DNA of 64,000 nucleotides from Mycolicibacterium sp. MU0050 (GTDB lineage Bacteria; Actinomycetota; Actinomycetes; Mycobacteriales; Mycobacteriaceae): assembly GCF_963378085.1 (NCBI RefSeq), contig NZ_OY726395.1:4154001-4218000 (forward strand), written 5' to 3'. Both the position numbers and the translations under genes were made by a program. The notes under the pieces were generated by a model, which had not been told where the DNA came from, did not search any database, and saw only the letters and a list, made by a program, of their open reading frames with translations. Shown piece after piece: positions 8,488-18,116 of this stretch (its first letter is position 1; each line of letters starts with the position of its first letter).

Positions 8488-9396
8488 TCAGCTCAGCTTC
8501 AGCACGCGGGCCAATTCCCGCAGGCCGGGCCGCGGGTCGTCGGTGGGGCTGTTGCCCAGCACCTGGATGACGACGTGGTCGGCGCCGGCGTCCAGATGCG
8601 CGGTGACCATCTCGGCGGCCTGCTCCGGCGAGCCCATCCCCACCACGCCGCGGGCCAGCCGCTCCGAGCCGCCGCGCACCAGATCGGACTCGTCGAAGCC
8701 CTGCCGCAGCCAGGAGTTCCGGTAGTTGGGCAGGCCGCTGTAGACGTCGAGGTGCGCGTGCGCCCGCTTCAACTGGTCCGCGTCGTCGCCGCCGATGGCC
8801 ACGGCCTGCTCGGAGACGATCCACTTGTCCGGGCCGAGGATCTCCCGCGTCACCCGGCTCTGCGCCGGGGTCACCAGGTAGGGATGGGCGCCGTCGGCGT
8901 GGGTGCCGGACAGCTCGATCATCTTGGGCCCCAGCGCGGCCAGCAGCACCGGCGGCCGCCCGACCCCGGGCTCGATCTGCGGCGGGATGGCCGCCATCTT
9001 CTCCAGGTAGGTCCGCATGGTCGCCAGCGGCTTGGCGTAGGTGCCGCCGAAGCCGCGCTCGACCAGCGGGCCGTGGCTGACGCCGAGGCCGAACGCGAAC
9101 CGGCCGGGGTACAGCGCGGTCAGCGTGCGGGCGCCGGTCTCGGCGGCCGACGGCAGCCGGACGTGCAGGTTCGCGATCCCGGTCCCGACCACCAGCTTCT
9201 CGGTGGCGGCCAGGAACGCCGCGGATTGGGTGAAGCACTCCTTGCCGACCACCTCGGGCAGGAACAGCGAGCCGTAGCCGAGCTGCTCGATGTCGCGGGC
9301 GACCTCCTGCGCGTCGGGCATGGCCCAGGTTTCACTGGCCCACCACACGCCGATGCGGGACGGAAAATCGATCTTGGCACGCTGCGAGGAAGTCAT
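8488..9396 (-). CDS. F420-type luciferase-like (LLM) oxidoreductase
   Basis: A 302-residue TIM-barrel oxidoreductase of the luciferase-like monooxygenase superfamily, of the sub-family found in mycobacteria that probably uses coenzyme F420. The barrel begins with IGVWWASETW and continues through LFLPEVVGK, VVGTGIANLHVR and GRFAFGLGVSHG, as in that family. It starts only 9 bp after the stop of coxE and so is probably the last gene of the CO dehydrogenase operon. It has no known part in CO oxidation. It could oxidise a by-product or be a passenger. Confidence 0.85.
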   Translation of the reverse strand: MTSSQRAKIDFPSRIGVWWASETWAMPDAQEVARDIEQLGYGSLFLPEVVGKECFTQSAAFLAATEKLVVGTGIANLHVRLPSAAETGARTLTALYPGRFAFGLGVSHGPLVERGFGGTYAKPLATMRTYLEKMAAIPPQIEPGVGRPPVLLAALGPKMIELSGTHADGAHPYLVTPAQSRVTREILGPDKWIVSEQAVAIGGDDADQLKRAHAHLDVYSGLPNYRNSWLRQGFDESDLVRGGSERLARGVVGMGSPEQAAEMVTAHLDAGADHVVIQVLGNSPTDDPRPGLRELARVLKLS

Positions 9397-9405
9397 GCCC
9401 CGATC

Positions 9406-10599
9406 CTAGGCAGCCAGTTCCTCGAACAGCTCCGCCAACCCGGTCAGCGAATGCGCGGGCAGGAACACGTCGCAGTACGGCAACGCCGCGGCCATCGACC
9501 CGGCCGCCGGTTCGAACCCGACGCCGGCCGCGCGCGGGTTCAGCCACACCACCCGCTGCGCCCGCTGCCGGAGCCGGCGCATCGCCCGGTCGAGCACCTC
9601 GGGCGGGTCGGTGTCCCAGCCGTCGGAGGCGATCACGGCGACCGCGCCCCGCAGCGCGCTCCCGTGCGAGCCCCGCACCAGCTCGGCGACGGCCCGGCCC
9701 AGGTGGGTGCCGCCGTAACGGTCGAGGACCCGCTCGTTGGCCCGGGCCAGCGCCACCTCCGCGCTGCGGTGCGACAGGGCCGGGGTCAGCCGGGTCAGCG
9801 ACGTCGCGAACGCGAACACCTCGGGCGCCGCGGCGCGGTGCCGCAGCGCCAACGCCCGCATCAGGTGCAGATAGATCGTGACGTAGGGCTGCATGGAACC
9901 GCTGACGTCGCAGAGGAACACGATCCGACGCGGCCGTTCCCGGCGCCGGGTCCGGATCAGCACCAAAGGCTCCCACCCGGTGGTGCGGGCCGCGCGCATG
10001 GTCCGGCGCAGGTCGATCCGGCGGCCACGCCGACTCGGTTCGTGCCGACGGGTGCGCCGCCGTGGCCACCGCGGCGCCGTGCGTTCCAGCCAGTCCCCGA
10101 TGACGCGCAGGTCGGCCGCGTCGAAGGCCTCGAAGGCCTGGTCGGCGCGGACCCGCAGCCGGCTCGGCAGCACATCGGGCACCGCCACGGCGGAGTCGGC
10201 CTCCGCGTCGTCGTCGCCGGCCATCGAGGCCTGCCGGGTCAGCCACGGCAGACCCGGCCCGTCGAGGCTCACCGCACCGGCGTCGGCGAGCCCGGTGGCC
10301 GCCGAAACCTGGCCCGCGGCGCGAGATTTCATGGACACGGGGTCGACGCCGCGCACGGCATCGGCGAAGACGGCGGCGAACACCTCGTCGAACGTCGGAA
10401 TGTCCTCGGCGCGGGTCACCAGGGTCAACCGGGCTCCCCAGTACACCTCGCGGTGCGCCCGCGAGGTCACGCCGAGGGCGGCCACGAAATCCGCTGCGCC
10501 GCTTGCCGATACCAGCACCCCGGCCGCGCGCAGCCGGGTCGCCAGGGCCACCGCGAGGGCCGCCCGATCCACGGCCGGCAGCAGCGCCGACGGGCTCAT
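9406..10599 (-). CDS. coxE: CoxE: VWA-domain protein of CO dehydrogenase maturation
   Basis: A 397-residue protein with a C-terminal von Willebrand A domain. The MIDAS motif DVSGSM is visible, with later T and D ligands (GGTHLG, IASDGWDTD). An arginine-rich linker precedes the domain. CoxE works with the AAA+ protein CoxD in building the Mo-Cu active site of CO dehydrogenase. The ATG at 10599 is preferred because it forms an ATGA overlap with the coxG stop. An in-frame start 12 codons earlier would overlap coxG more deeply. Confidence 0.88.
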   Translation of the reverse strand: MSPSALLPAVDRAALAVALATRLRAAGVLVSASGAADFVAALGVTSRAHREVYWGARLTLVTRAEDIPTFDEVFAAVFADAVRGVDPVSMKSRAAGQVSAATGLADAGAVSLDGPGLPWLTRQASMAGDDDAEADSAVAVPDVLPSRLRVRADQAFEAFDAADLRVIGDWLERTAPRWPRRRTRRHEPSRRGRRIDLRRTMRAARTTGWEPLVLIRTRRRERPRRIVFLCDVSGSMQPYVTIYLHLMRALALRHRAAAPEVFAFATSLTRLTPALSHRSAEVALARANERVLDRYGGTHLGRAVAELVRGSHGSALRGAVAVIASDGWDTDPPEVLDRAMRRLRQRAQRVVWLNPRAAGVGFEPAAGSMAAALPYCDVFLPAHSLTGLAELFEELAA

Positions 10600-11255
10600 C
10601 GCCGGTCGCGCTCCACCCGTCGGCCGAGCAGCCACCGGCCGACGGCGAACACCGCGGCGGCCGCGGCGAACAACGCCGCCACCGCCGGTGCGTACCGTTT
10701 CACCGTCTGACCACCCGCCAACTCGAGCAGGTCGATCGGGGCCGCATCCGGCGCCGCCACCTGCGGTTCGGCCTGCGACGCCGGGGACTCCGCCGACGCC
10801 GCCGACGCAGCCGGGGCCGCCAGTTTGGCCTCCAGCGACTCCACGAACTGACCCAGCAGCTTCTCCGAAACCTGTTGCAACATCCCGCTGCCGAACTGCG
10901 CGAGCTTTCCGACGACCTTGAGGTCGGTGTCGACGGTGACCCGGGTGCGCTCCCCCGCCTCGTGCAATTGGGCGGTCACGGTCGCGGTCGCGTTGCCGGT
11001 GCCACGGGCCTCCTTGCCCTTGGCGTCGATCACCGCGCGGTACTGCTCGAGATCCTGCTCGACGAACCGCACCCGGCCGCTGAACTCACTGGTCACCGGG
11101 CCCACCTTGACCTTCACCTTGCCCAGGACGTCGTCGCCGTCGCGGCCGTCGAAGACCGCGCCGGGCATCAACGGGATCACCTCCTCGAGGTCCGTGAGCA
11201 CCTCCCAGGCGCGGGCCACCGGTGCGCTGACGGTGAACTCATTGGCGATCTTCAT
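10596..11255 (-). CDS. coxG: CoxG: SRPBCC protein with membrane tail
   Basis: A 219-residue protein: an SRPBCC/START-like hydrophobic-cavity domain (about 1-150), an Ala/Pro-rich linker, and a C-terminal hydrophobic helix (about 187-210) ending in a basic tail. In mycobacteria CoxG has been reported to link CO dehydrogenase to the membrane and to carry menaquinone to it, and this layout fits such a role. It lies between coxD (12 bp upstream) and coxE (ATGA overlap), so the three are translated from one message. Confidence 0.9.
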   Translation of the reverse strand: MKIANEFTVSAPVARAWEVLTDLEEVIPLMPGAVFDGRDGDDVLGKVKVKVGPVTSEFSGRVRFVEQDLEQYRAVIDAKGKEARGTGNATATVTAQLHEAGERTRVTVDTDLKVVGKLAQFGSGMLQQVSEKLLGQFVESLEAKLAAPAASAASAESPASQAEPQVAAPDAAPIDLLELAGGQTVKRYAPAVAALFAAAAAVFAVGRWLLGRRVERDRR

Positions 11256-11267
11256 CGCTGGGTCCTT

Positions 11268-12161
11268 TCATCGGTTGCTGCTGTGCTCGGTCAGGGCCGC
11301 GCTGATCAACGCGTGATCGTCGGGGGTCTTCGCCAGCGCGCCGAGGCTGTTACCCAGCGCCCGGGCGCTCTCGGCCACCAGATCACCGACACCGAGGGCG
11401 GCCAGCGCGGCGACCCAGTCGATGGTCTCGGCCAGCCCCGGCGCCTTGTCGAGGTCCAGACCCCGTGCGGCGCCGACGAATTCGGCGGCGCTCTCGATCA
11501 ACGCCACCGTCGCGCCCGTCACGGTGCGCCGCACGATCGCGGCCGCCCGCACCGGGTCGGGGTAGTCGATCCAGTGGTACAGGCAGCGCCGCCGCAGCGC
11601 GTCGTGCAGGTCGCGGCTGCGGTTGGAGGTGAGCACCACCACCGGGGGCCGCGCCGCGACGAAGGTGCCGAGTTCGGGCACGGTGACGCTGGCCTCACCG
11701 AGAAACTCGAGCAACAGCGCCTCGAATTCGTCGTCGGCGCGGTCGATCTCGTCGATCAACAGCACCGGCGGGGTGGGCCCGGAGTGCCGCACGCACTGCA
11801 GGATCGGCCGGTCCACCAGGTAGGGCTCGGTGTAGAGGTCCGCCTCGGCGATCGCGGTGCCGTGCGCCTCGGCGAGCCGGATGGACAGCAGCTGGCGCTG
11901 GTAGTTCCAGTCGTAGAGCGCCTCGGCGGCGGTCAGACCCTCGTAGCACTGCAGCCGGATCAGCGGCGCGTCCAGGACGGCGGCCAGGGTCTTGGCGGCG
12001 GTGGTCTTCCCCACCCCGGGTTCACCCTCCAGCAGCAGCGGGCGGCCCAGGGTGGTCGCCAGATAGCAGGCCGCCGCGGTGCCCTCGTCGAGCAGGTGGT
12101 CGTGAGCGTCGAAACGACGCACCACGTCGTCGATCCCGGCGAACGGCCCCGCGGCCGTCAT
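11268..12161 (-). CDS. coxD: CoxD: MoxR-type AAA+ ATPase
   Basis: A 297-residue AAA+ ATPase of the MoxR/CoxD group, needed in Oligotropha for inserting sulfur and copper into the CO dehydrogenase cofactor. Walker A is GEPGVGKT (46-53) and Walker B is VLLIDEIDRAD. A sensor-1 TSNRSRDL segment and the basic RRRCLYHW box follow. The ATG at 12161 overlaps the stop of the preceding xdhC-YHS gene as ATGA, which fixes the start; the frame stays open far upstream, but only as antisense noise over that gene. It pairs with coxE downstream. Confidence 0.92.
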   Translation of the reverse strand: MTAAGPFAGIDDVVRRFDAHDHLLDEGTAAACYLATTLGRPLLLEGEPGVGKTTAAKTLAAVLDAPLIRLQCYEGLTAAEALYDWNYQRQLLSIRLAEAHGTAIAEADLYTEPYLVDRPILQCVRHSGPTPPVLLIDEIDRADDEFEALLLEFLGEASVTVPELGTFVAARPPVVVLTSNRSRDLHDALRRRCLYHWIDYPDPVRAAAIVRRTVTGATVALIESAAEFVGAARGLDLDKAPGLAETIDWVAALAALGVGDLVAESARALGNSLGALAKTPDDHALISAALTEHSSNR

Positions 12162-13039
12162 CGCCGCGCCGCGGCGAACGTATCCCGGCAGCCGACGCCG
12201 CAGAACCAGTGCTCCTCGCCGTCGAGCCGCAGATACGGCGTGGCTGCCGCGACGACGACGCTCATCCCGCAGACCGGGTCGATCACCTCGCGGACGGCCG
12301 CCGCGGCCGGCGCCGGTCGCAGCAGTCCACCCCGGCGGACCCCCGAGATGACCTGGGCCAGTATCGCCACCGCGATCTCCGGGGCGGTCCGCGCGCCGAT
12401 GTCGAGGCCCACCGGGGTGTGCACCCGGGCCCGCTCCGCGTCGGTGACCGCCGCCGCGGCCAGGACCTCGGCGCCGCGCACCCGGCTGGCGACCAGACCC
12501 ACGTAGCCGACGCCGGCGTCCAGGGCGGCGCGGATGATCTCGGCCTCCGGTCCGCCGTGGCTGGCGATCACCACCGCGCTGCCCGTTGCCATCTCGTCGG
12601 GATCGGCGTCGGTTCCGCGGGCCGTGTCGTAGCCGACCGCCGCGCACAGCTGCGCGAATGCCTCGGCAATCGGCGTCGTGCCGTAGATGCGAACCAGCGG
12701 GGCGGGCGTCTCGGGCACCAGGAAGATCTCCAGGGCGCCGCCGGACAGACAGGGGTTGACGACGACGCGGGCGCCCGGGGCCTGCGGGAAGTCCACCTCG
12801 CCGTCGGGCAGCACCCGCAGCAGCAGCGACTCGCCGGCCTCCAGGGCGCCAAGGGCGGCCTTGCGCACCGAGTTCTGCGCGCACTGCCCGCCGACGAAAC
12901 CCTCGATGGTGCCGTCGGCCAACAGGATTGCCTCGTCACCGGGGCGCGCCGAGGCCGGCGGCTGCGCCCGGACGACGGTGGCGTGCACGAACGGTGTCCG
13001 CGCCCGCCGCAACTGCACCACTCGCTCCGTCATGGTCAT
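12158..13039 (-). CDS. XdhC/CoxI family protein fused to a YHS metal-binding domain
   Basis: A 293-residue accessory protein. Residues 1-240 match the XdhC/CoxI family, which handles the molybdenum cofactor for xanthine dehydrogenase-type enzymes (GFVGGQCAQNSV, NPCLSGGALEI, and the C-terminal HTPVGLDIGARTAPEIAVAI). Residues 254-293 form a separate YHS/TRASH-type domain beginning DPVCGM, with cysteines at 257, 280 and 284. Such domains bind heavy metals, often copper. Since CO dehydrogenase has a Mo-S-Cu centre, a copper-delivery role is attractive (inference). The gene lies between coxL and coxD, with an ATGA overlap into coxD. Confidence 0.85.
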   Translation of the reverse strand: MTMTERVVQLRRARTPFVHATVVRAQPPASARPGDEAILLADGTIEGFVGGQCAQNSVRKAALGALEAGESLLLRVLPDGEVDFPQAPGARVVVNPCLSGGALEIFLVPETPAPLVRIYGTTPIAEAFAQLCAAVGYDTARGTDADPDEMATGSAVVIASHGGPEAEIIRAALDAGVGYVGLVASRVRGAEVLAAAAVTDAERARVHTPVGLDIGARTAPEIAVAILAQVISGVRRGGLLRPAPAAAAVREVIDPVCGMSVVVAAATPYLRLDGEEHWFCGVGCRDTFAAARR

Positions 13040-13057
13040 GGCCGCACCTCCTTCGTC

Positions 13058-15448
13058 CTAGATCGGGGGCCGGGCCCGACCCTGCATGGCCTCCCACACC
13101 CGCGACGGCGTCAGCGGCATGTCCGCGTGCCGGACGCCGAACGGGGCCAACGCGTCGATGACCGCGTTGACCACGGCCGGCGGCGAGCCCACGGTCGCGG
13201 ACTCGCCGATGCCCTTGGCCCCGATCGGGTGGTGCGGCGACGGGGTGACGGTGTGCCCGGTCTCGAAGTGCGGCACCTCCATGGCGGTCGGGATCAGATA
13301 GTCCATCAGCGACCCGCCGAGGCAGTTGCCGTCCTCGTCGAAGGCGATCATCTCCATCAACGCCATGCCGATCCCGTCGACCAGGCCGCCGTGGATCTGG
13401 CCCTCGATGATCATCGGGTTGATCCGGGTGCCGCAGTCGTCGACGGCCAGGAAGCGGCGCACCTTGACCACCGCGGTGCCGGGGTCGATGTCGACGACGC
13501 AGAAGTACGCGCCGTACGGATAGGTGAGATTCTCCGGGTTGTAACAGATCTGGGCGTCCAGGCCGCCCTCGATACCCTCGGGCAGATCCCCCGCACCGTG
13601 CGCGCGCATCGCGATGTCGGCGATGCTCACCGCGGCCGACGGGTCGCCCTTGACCCGGAAGCTGCCCTTGTCCCATTCCAGGTCGGCGACCGAGGCCTCC
13701 AACATGCCGGAGGCGATGATCTTGGCCTTGTCGCGGACCTTGCGGGCCACCAGCGCGGCGGCGGCACCGGACACCGGCGTGGACCGGCTGCCGTAGGTGC
13801 CCAACCCGAACGGGGTCTGGTCGGTGTCGCCGTGGACGACGTCGATGTCGTCGGGCGGGATGCCGAGTTCCTCGGCGACGATCTGGGCGAACGTGGTCTC
13901 GTGCCCCTGGCCCTGGCTCTGCACCGACAGCCGCACCACGGCCTTGCCGGTGGGATGTACGCGTAGCTCGCAGCCGTCGGCCATGCCCAGGCCCAGGATG
14001 TCCATGTCCTTGCGCGGGCCGGCCCCGACGGCCTCGGTGAAGAAGGACATGCCGATGCCCATCAGCTCGCCGGCCGCCCGCTTGCGGCGTTGCTCTTCGC
14101 GCAGGTCGTCGTAGCCGACCATGTCCATGGCCAGCCGCATGGTCTGCTCGTAGTCCCCGGAGTCGTACACCCATCCGGTCTTGGATGTGTACGGAAACTG
14201 TTCGGGTTTCAGCAGATTGCGCAGCCGCAGCTGGGCCGGATCCATCTTCAGCTCGTAGGCCAGGCAGTCGACCAGCCGCTCGACGAGGTACACGGCCTCG
14301 GTGATCCGGAACGAGCAGGCGTAGGCCACGCCGCCGGGCGCCTTGTTGGTGTAGACGGCGGTCATGTGGGCATAGGCGGCCTCCAGGTCGTAACTGCCGG
14401 TGAACACCCCGAAGAACCCGGCCGGGTATTTGACCGGCGCGGCGGTGCCGTTGAACGCGCCGTGGTCGGCGAGCACATGCGACCGGATCGCCAGGATCTT
14501 GCCCTCGGCGCTCGCCGCGATCTCGCCGACCATGATGTAGTCCCGCGCGAACCCGGTGGAGGTCAGGTTCTCGCTGCGGTCCTCCATCCACTTCACCGGC
14601 CGGCCCAGCAGCAGCGAGCCGACGATGGCGCACACGTAGCCCGGATAGATCGGCACCTTGTTGCCGAAGCCGCCGCCGATATCGGGGGAAATGACCCGGA
14701 TCTTGTGCTCGGGCAGCCCGGCGACCAACGCGTAGAGGGTGCGGTGCGCGTGCGGGGCCTGCGTGGTGGACCACAGCGTCAGCTTCCCGCTGACCGGGTC
14801 CAGATCCGCGACGGCGCCGCAGGTTTCCATCGGGGCCGGATGCACCCGGGGATACACCATCTCCTGTTTGACCACCACGTCGGCCTTGGCGAACACCGCC
14901 TCGGTGGCCGCCGCGTCCCCGGTCTCCCAGTCGAAGCAGTGGTTGTCGGTCTTGCCGTCGAGGTCGGTGCGGATCACCGGGGCGTCGGGGTCCAGCGCGC
15001 GCCGGGCGTCGATCACCGGGTCCAGCGGCTCGTAGTCGACGTCGATGAGCTCCAACGCATCCCGGGCCGAGTAGTGGTCCTCGGCGACGACGAAGGCCAC
15101 CTCCTGCCCCTGGAACCGCACCTTGTCGGTGGCCAGCACGGCCTGCACGTCGTTGGACAGCGTCGGCATCCACGCCAGGCCCTTCTCGGCCAGCGCGGCC
15201 CCGGTGACCACCGCCTTGACCTTCGGATGCGCCTGGGCCGCAGACACATCGATGCTGTTGATCTTGGCGTGCGCGTACGGCGAGCGCAGGATCGCCAGGT
15301 GCAGCATGCGGGGCAGTGTCACGTCGTCGACGTAGGTGCCGCGGCCGCGGATGAACCGCGGATCCTCCTTGCGCAGCATCCGCCCGTAGCCGCAGGGTTT
15401 CTGGTTGTTGTCGGCGGTGTCCTCGGGCCGGGTCTCGATGGTGGTCAT
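13058..15448 (-). CDS. coxL: Carbon monoxide dehydrogenase large subunit, form I
   Basis: Catalytic molybdopterin subunit of aerobic Mo-Cu CO dehydrogenase, oxidising CO to CO2. The 796-residue protein carries the form I signature AYACSFR, with C378 as the ligand of the copper. It also has the molybdopterin-binding QGQGHETTF and the late [10 protein letters not shown] containing the catalytic glutamate. The X of the AYxCSFR signature is alanine here. The start ATG at 15448 overlaps the coxS stop (ATGA); the frame is open for another 165 codons upstream, but only antisense to coxS. The enzyme allows mycobacteria to use CO, including atmospheric CO, as an energy source. Confidence 0.97.
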   Translation of the reverse strand: MTTIETRPEDTADNNQKPCGYGRMLRKEDPRFIRGRGTYVDDVTLPRMLHLAILRSPYAHAKINSIDVSAAQAHPKVKAVVTGAALAEKGLAWMPTLSNDVQAVLATDKVRFQGQEVAFVVAEDHYSARDALELIDVDYEPLDPVIDARRALDPDAPVIRTDLDGKTDNHCFDWETGDAAATEAVFAKADVVVKQEMVYPRVHPAPMETCGAVADLDPVSGKLTLWSTTQAPHAHRTLYALVAGLPEHKIRVISPDIGGGFGNKVPIYPGYVCAIVGSLLLGRPVKWMEDRSENLTSTGFARDYIMVGEIAASAEGKILAIRSHVLADHGAFNGTAAPVKYPAGFFGVFTGSYDLEAAYAHMTAVYTNKAPGGVAYACSFRITEAVYLVERLVDCLAYELKMDPAQLRLRNLLKPEQFPYTSKTGWVYDSGDYEQTMRLAMDMVGYDDLREEQRRKRAAGELMGIGMSFFTEAVGAGPRKDMDILGLGMADGCELRVHPTGKAVVRLSVQSQGQGHETTFAQIVAEELGIPPDDIDVVHGDTDQTPFGLGTYGSRSTPVSGAAAALVARKVRDKAKIIASGMLEASVADLEWDKGSFRVKGDPSAAVSIADIAMRAHGAGDLPEGIEGGLDAQICYNPENLTYPYGAYFCVVDIDPGTAVVKVRRFLAVDDCGTRINPMIIEGQIHGGLVDGIGMALMEMIAFDEDGNCLGGSLMDYLIPTAMEVPHFETGHTVTPSPHHPIGAKGIGESATVGSPPAVVNAVIDALAPFGVRHADMPLTPSRVWEAMQGRARPPI

Positions 15449-15936
15449 GCGGGTGTCACCTCCGGTTGCTGCGCACCGCGCTGCGCGGCGGCGGCCCATT
15501 GGATGGAGCGGACAATCGTGGTGTAGCCGGTGCAGCGGCAGATCTGGCCCGAAATCGCCTCCCGGATTTCGTCTTCGGCCGGATCGGGGTTGCGGTCGAG
15601 CAGCGCGCGGGCGGTGATCATCATGCCCGGCGTGCAGAAGCCGCACTGCAGCCCGTGGCATTCCATGAAGCCCTCCTGCACCGGGTCGAGCTTGCCGTCG
15701 ACCTCCAGGCCCTCGACGGTGCGCACGCTGCGGCCGGCGGCCATCGCCGCGAGCATGGTGCAGGACTTGACCGGGTCGCCGTCGACCTCGACCACGCAGG
15801 TACCGCAGTTGGAGGTGTCGCAGCCCCAGTGCGTCCCGGTCAGCCCGAGGGTGTCGCGCAGGAAATGCACCAGCAGCGTGCGGGGTTCCACCTCGGCGCC
15901 GACCTGCTCGCCGTTGACCGTCATGGTGACCTGCAT
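15445..15936 (-). CDS. coxS: Carbon monoxide dehydrogenase small (2Fe-2S) subunit
   Basis: A 163-residue iron-sulfur subunit that passes electrons from the molybdenum site in CoxL to FAD in CoxM. The N-terminal plant-type ferredoxin domain has [10 protein letters not shown] plus a later cysteine (KSCTML). The C-terminal four-helix domain has QCGFCTPG and ICRCTGY. It begins 3 bp after coxM and its stop overlaps the start of coxL, the classical M-S-L order. Confidence 0.96.
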   Translation of the reverse strand: MQVTMTVNGEQVGAEVEPRTLLVHFLRDTLGLTGTHWGCDTSNCGTCVVEVDGDPVKSCTMLAAMAAGRSVRTVEGLEVDGKLDPVQEGFMECHGLQCGFCTPGMMITARALLDRNPDPAEDEIREAISGQICRCTGYTTIVRSIQWAAAAQRGAQQPEVTPA

Positions 15937-15939
15937 GGT

Positions 15940-16854
15940 TCAAACCCCCTGTGGCTCTGGTGCGTTGCGCGCGCGCTCGACCGAGCGGCGCAATGTTCGG
16001 ATGGTCAGCTCACCGGCGAGGTGGCGCTTGTAGTCGACGCTGCCGCGCATGTCGCCCACCGGATCGCAGGCCGCGGCCGCGGCGGCGCCCGCCTCGGCGA
16101 AGGTCGCCTCGGTGGCGGGCTTGCCTGCCAGCGCATCCGAGAGCGCGCGCAACGCCTCCGGGTCGGGGTTCACGGCCGTGAGCCCCACCCGGGCGGCCGC
16201 GATGGTGGGCTCCGGCCCGTCGCCGTCCAGCGTGACCTGCGCGCCCGCGGCGGTGACTGCCCAATCCCCCACCCGGCGTTCCACTTTCGCGTACGCACTG
16301 GCGGTCCGGGCGCGTACCGGGATGCGCACCTCGAGCAGGATCTCGTTGTGGGCCAGCGCGGTCTCGTACGAGCCCTGCAGGAAGTCGTCGATGCCGATCT
16401 CGCGTTCGCCGGCCGGTCCCCGGGCCAGGCAGACGGCGCCGAGCACGGCACAGACCGTGGTCAGGTCCTCGGCCGGGTCCGCCTGACACAGCGAGCCGCC
16501 GACGGTGCCACGGTTGCGCACCACCGGGTCGGCGATCACCTTCTCGGCGTCGCGGAAGATCGGCAGCACCGCCGCCAGCGCGTCGGATTCGAGGACGTCC
16601 CGGTGCCGGGTCATCGCCCCGATCCGGACCGTCCCCGCCGCGCCGGGCGGCCCGACGTCCAGGTAGCCGAGTTCGGCCGCCAGGTCGTTGATGTCGATCA
16701 GATATTCGGGGTTGGCGATGCGCAGTTTCATCATCGGCAGCAGGCTGTGCCCGCCGGCGACGATCATCGCGTCCTCTCCCAACCTGTCGAGCAGGCCGAC
16801 CGCCTGCTCCACGCTGGTGGCGCGTTCGTACTCGAAGGGCCCGGGCACCTGCAT
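15940..16854 (-). CDS. coxM: Carbon monoxide dehydrogenase medium (FAD) subunit
   Basis: A 304-residue FAD-binding subunit of the CO dehydrogenase dimer of trimers, relaying electrons towards the quinone pool. It has the two FAD motifs of the family, AGGHSLLP (pyrophosphate) and TVGGSLCQADPAEDL. The start ATG at 16854 is chosen because GAGGGG lies 7 bp upstream and the protein then begins MQVPGPFEYERA as in relatives. An in-frame start 15 codons earlier has no such support. The promoter at 16889-16917 lies directly upstream. Confidence 0.95.
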   Translation of the reverse strand: MQVPGPFEYERATSVEQAVGLLDRLGEDAMIVAGGHSLLPMMKLRIANPEYLIDINDLAAELGYLDVGPPGAAGTVRIGAMTRHRDVLESDALAAVLPIFRDAEKVIADPVVRNRGTVGGSLCQADPAEDLTTVCAVLGAVCLARGPAGEREIGIDDFLQGSYETALAHNEILLEVRIPVRARTASAYAKVERRVGDWAVTAAGAQVTLDGDGPEPTIAAARVGLTAVNPDPEALRALSDALAGKPATEATFAEAGAAAAAACDPVGDMRGSVDYKRHLAGELTIRTLRRSVERARNAPEPQGV

Positions 16855-16888
16855 GTGACACCCCTCACACTCCGCCGGTGGGTGTCCC

Positions 16889-16917
16889 AGTGTCGGCAAC
16901 GCCGACGATTACGTCAA
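16889..16917 (-). promoter_or_regulatory. Candidate coxMSL promoter with a spacer palindrome
   Basis: On the minus strand TTGACG (16917-16912) is followed after 17 bp by GACACT (16894-16889), a fair SigA-type pair. The perfect inverted repeat GTCGGC-AAC-GCCGAC (16892-16906) fills the downstream half of the spacer, where a bound regulator would block or re-orient RNA polymerase. Confidence 0.5.
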
Positions 16918-16958
16918 TACCCGGTTAAGCGAAACCTGAAGATGGTCGCTGAACAGGT

Positions 16959-18083
16959 CTAATGAACCTCGCCGTGGATGGGTCCGGCGGTCTCGGCCAG
17001 CGGGCGTCCGCCGCCGCCCCAGCGGCGCGCGATGATCTCGGCCGCGATCGACACCGCCGTCTCCTCCGGGGTCCGGCCGCCCAGATCGAGGCCGATGGGA
17101 CTGGCCAGCCGGGCCAGTTCGACGTCGGTCAGCCCCGCCTCCCGCAGCCGCTCCAGCCGGTCGGAGTGGGTGCGCCGCGACCCCATCGCCCCCACGTAGG
17201 CCACCTCCTCGAGGCGCAGCGCGACCTCCAGCAGCGGCACGTCGAACTTCGGGTCGTGGGTCAGCACACAGATCACCGTGCGCGAGTCGATGCGGCCGGC
17301 GCCCACCTCGCCGGCGAGGTAGCGGTGCGGCCAGTCGACGATCACCTCCTCGGCGGTCGGGAACCGCGCCGGGGTGGCGAACACCTCCCGGGCGTCGCAG
17401 ACCGTGACCCGGTAGCCCAGGAACGTGCCCTGGGCCGCGACCGCGGCGGCGAAGTCGATGGCCCCGAACACCAGCATCCGCGGCCGCGGGGCATGGCTGG
17501 CGACGAAGACCTCCATCCCCTCGCCGCGCCGCTGCCCGTCGGGGCCGTAGGTGAGCACCTCGCTGCGGCCCGCGGCGAGCAGTCCGCGCGCGTCGTCGGT
17601 GACCGCCGCGTCCGCGCGCGCCGAGTCCAGCGATCCGTGCACCTCGTCGGGACGGATCACCAGGCGGCGACCGACGCGCGCGGGGTCCGGATGGGCGATG
17701 ACGGTCGCGAGCGCGACGGGCCGGTGCGCCTCGATGTCCTCGGCGACCGCGGCCAGCTGGTCAAAGTTGTTCTGCGATACCGGCTCGACGAAGATGTCGA
17801 GGATTCCACCGCAGGTCAGACCGACCTCGAAGGCGTCGTCGTCGCTGACGCCGTAGCGCTGCAGGACCGGTACACCGGTACCGATCACCTCGGTGGCCAG
17901 CTCGTAGACCGCTCCCTCGACGCAGCCGCCGGACACCGATCCGCTGACCGTCCCGTCGGGCGCGACCACCATCGCCGCGCCCGCCGGGCGCGGGGCGGAG
18001 CGGAAGGTGCGCACCACGGTCCCCAGCCCGGCCGTCGCCCCGGACCGCCAGACCGCTAAGAGATCGCTCAGCACATCCTGCAC
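16959..18083 (-). CDS. XdhC/CoxF family maturation protein
   Basis: A 374-residue protein with the full XdhC/CoxF architecture: an N-terminal XdhC domain (GSVSGGCVEGAVYE, GLTCGGILDIFVEP) and a C-terminal Rossmann-like domain (RMLVFGAIDFAAAVA, YVGAMGSRRTHSDRLERL, SPIGLDLGGRTPEE). The family binds molybdenum cofactor and helps its sulfuration and insertion. It is the first gene of the cox cluster, 104 bp ahead of coxM. The GTG at 18083 is preferred, with TACATT ending 7 nt upstream as a leaderless -10. Two XdhC-family proteins in one cluster (this one and the YHS fusion) suggest separate jobs. Confidence 0.88.
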   Translation of the reverse strand: MQDVLSDLLAVWRSGATAGLGTVVRTFRSAPRPAGAAMVVAPDGTVSGSVSGGCVEGAVYELATEVIGTGVPVLQRYGVSDDDAFEVGLTCGGILDIFVEPVSQNNFDQLAAVAEDIEAHRPVALATVIAHPDPARVGRRLVIRPDEVHGSLDSARADAAVTDDARGLLAAGRSEVLTYGPDGQRRGEGMEVFVASHAPRPRMLVFGAIDFAAAVAAQGTFLGYRVTVCDAREVFATPARFPTAEEVIVDWPHRYLAGEVGAGRIDSRTVICVLTHDPKFDVPLLEVALRLEEVAYVGAMGSRRTHSDRLERLREAGLTDVELARLASPIGLDLGGRTPEETAVSIAAEIIARRWGGGGRPLAETAGPIHGEVH

Positions 18084-18116
18084 GTGCCCAATGTAGGACA
18101 CGTCTAGTCTGCAGTC
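18084..18116. promoter_or_regulatory. Compact divergent promoter, cox cluster / LysR gene
   Basis: Only 33 bp separate the two GTG starts. TACATT (minus strand) and TAGTCT (plus strand, 18107-18112) lie a few bases from their start codons. Both genes therefore look leaderless, and a LysR protein bound here would necessarily affect both. Confidence 0.45.

Noticed and set aside
13058..15173. Alternative frame of 745 codons opposite or within coxL
   Set aside because: CoxL in the other frame has all catalytic motifs; this frame has a compositionally biased R/G-rich product.
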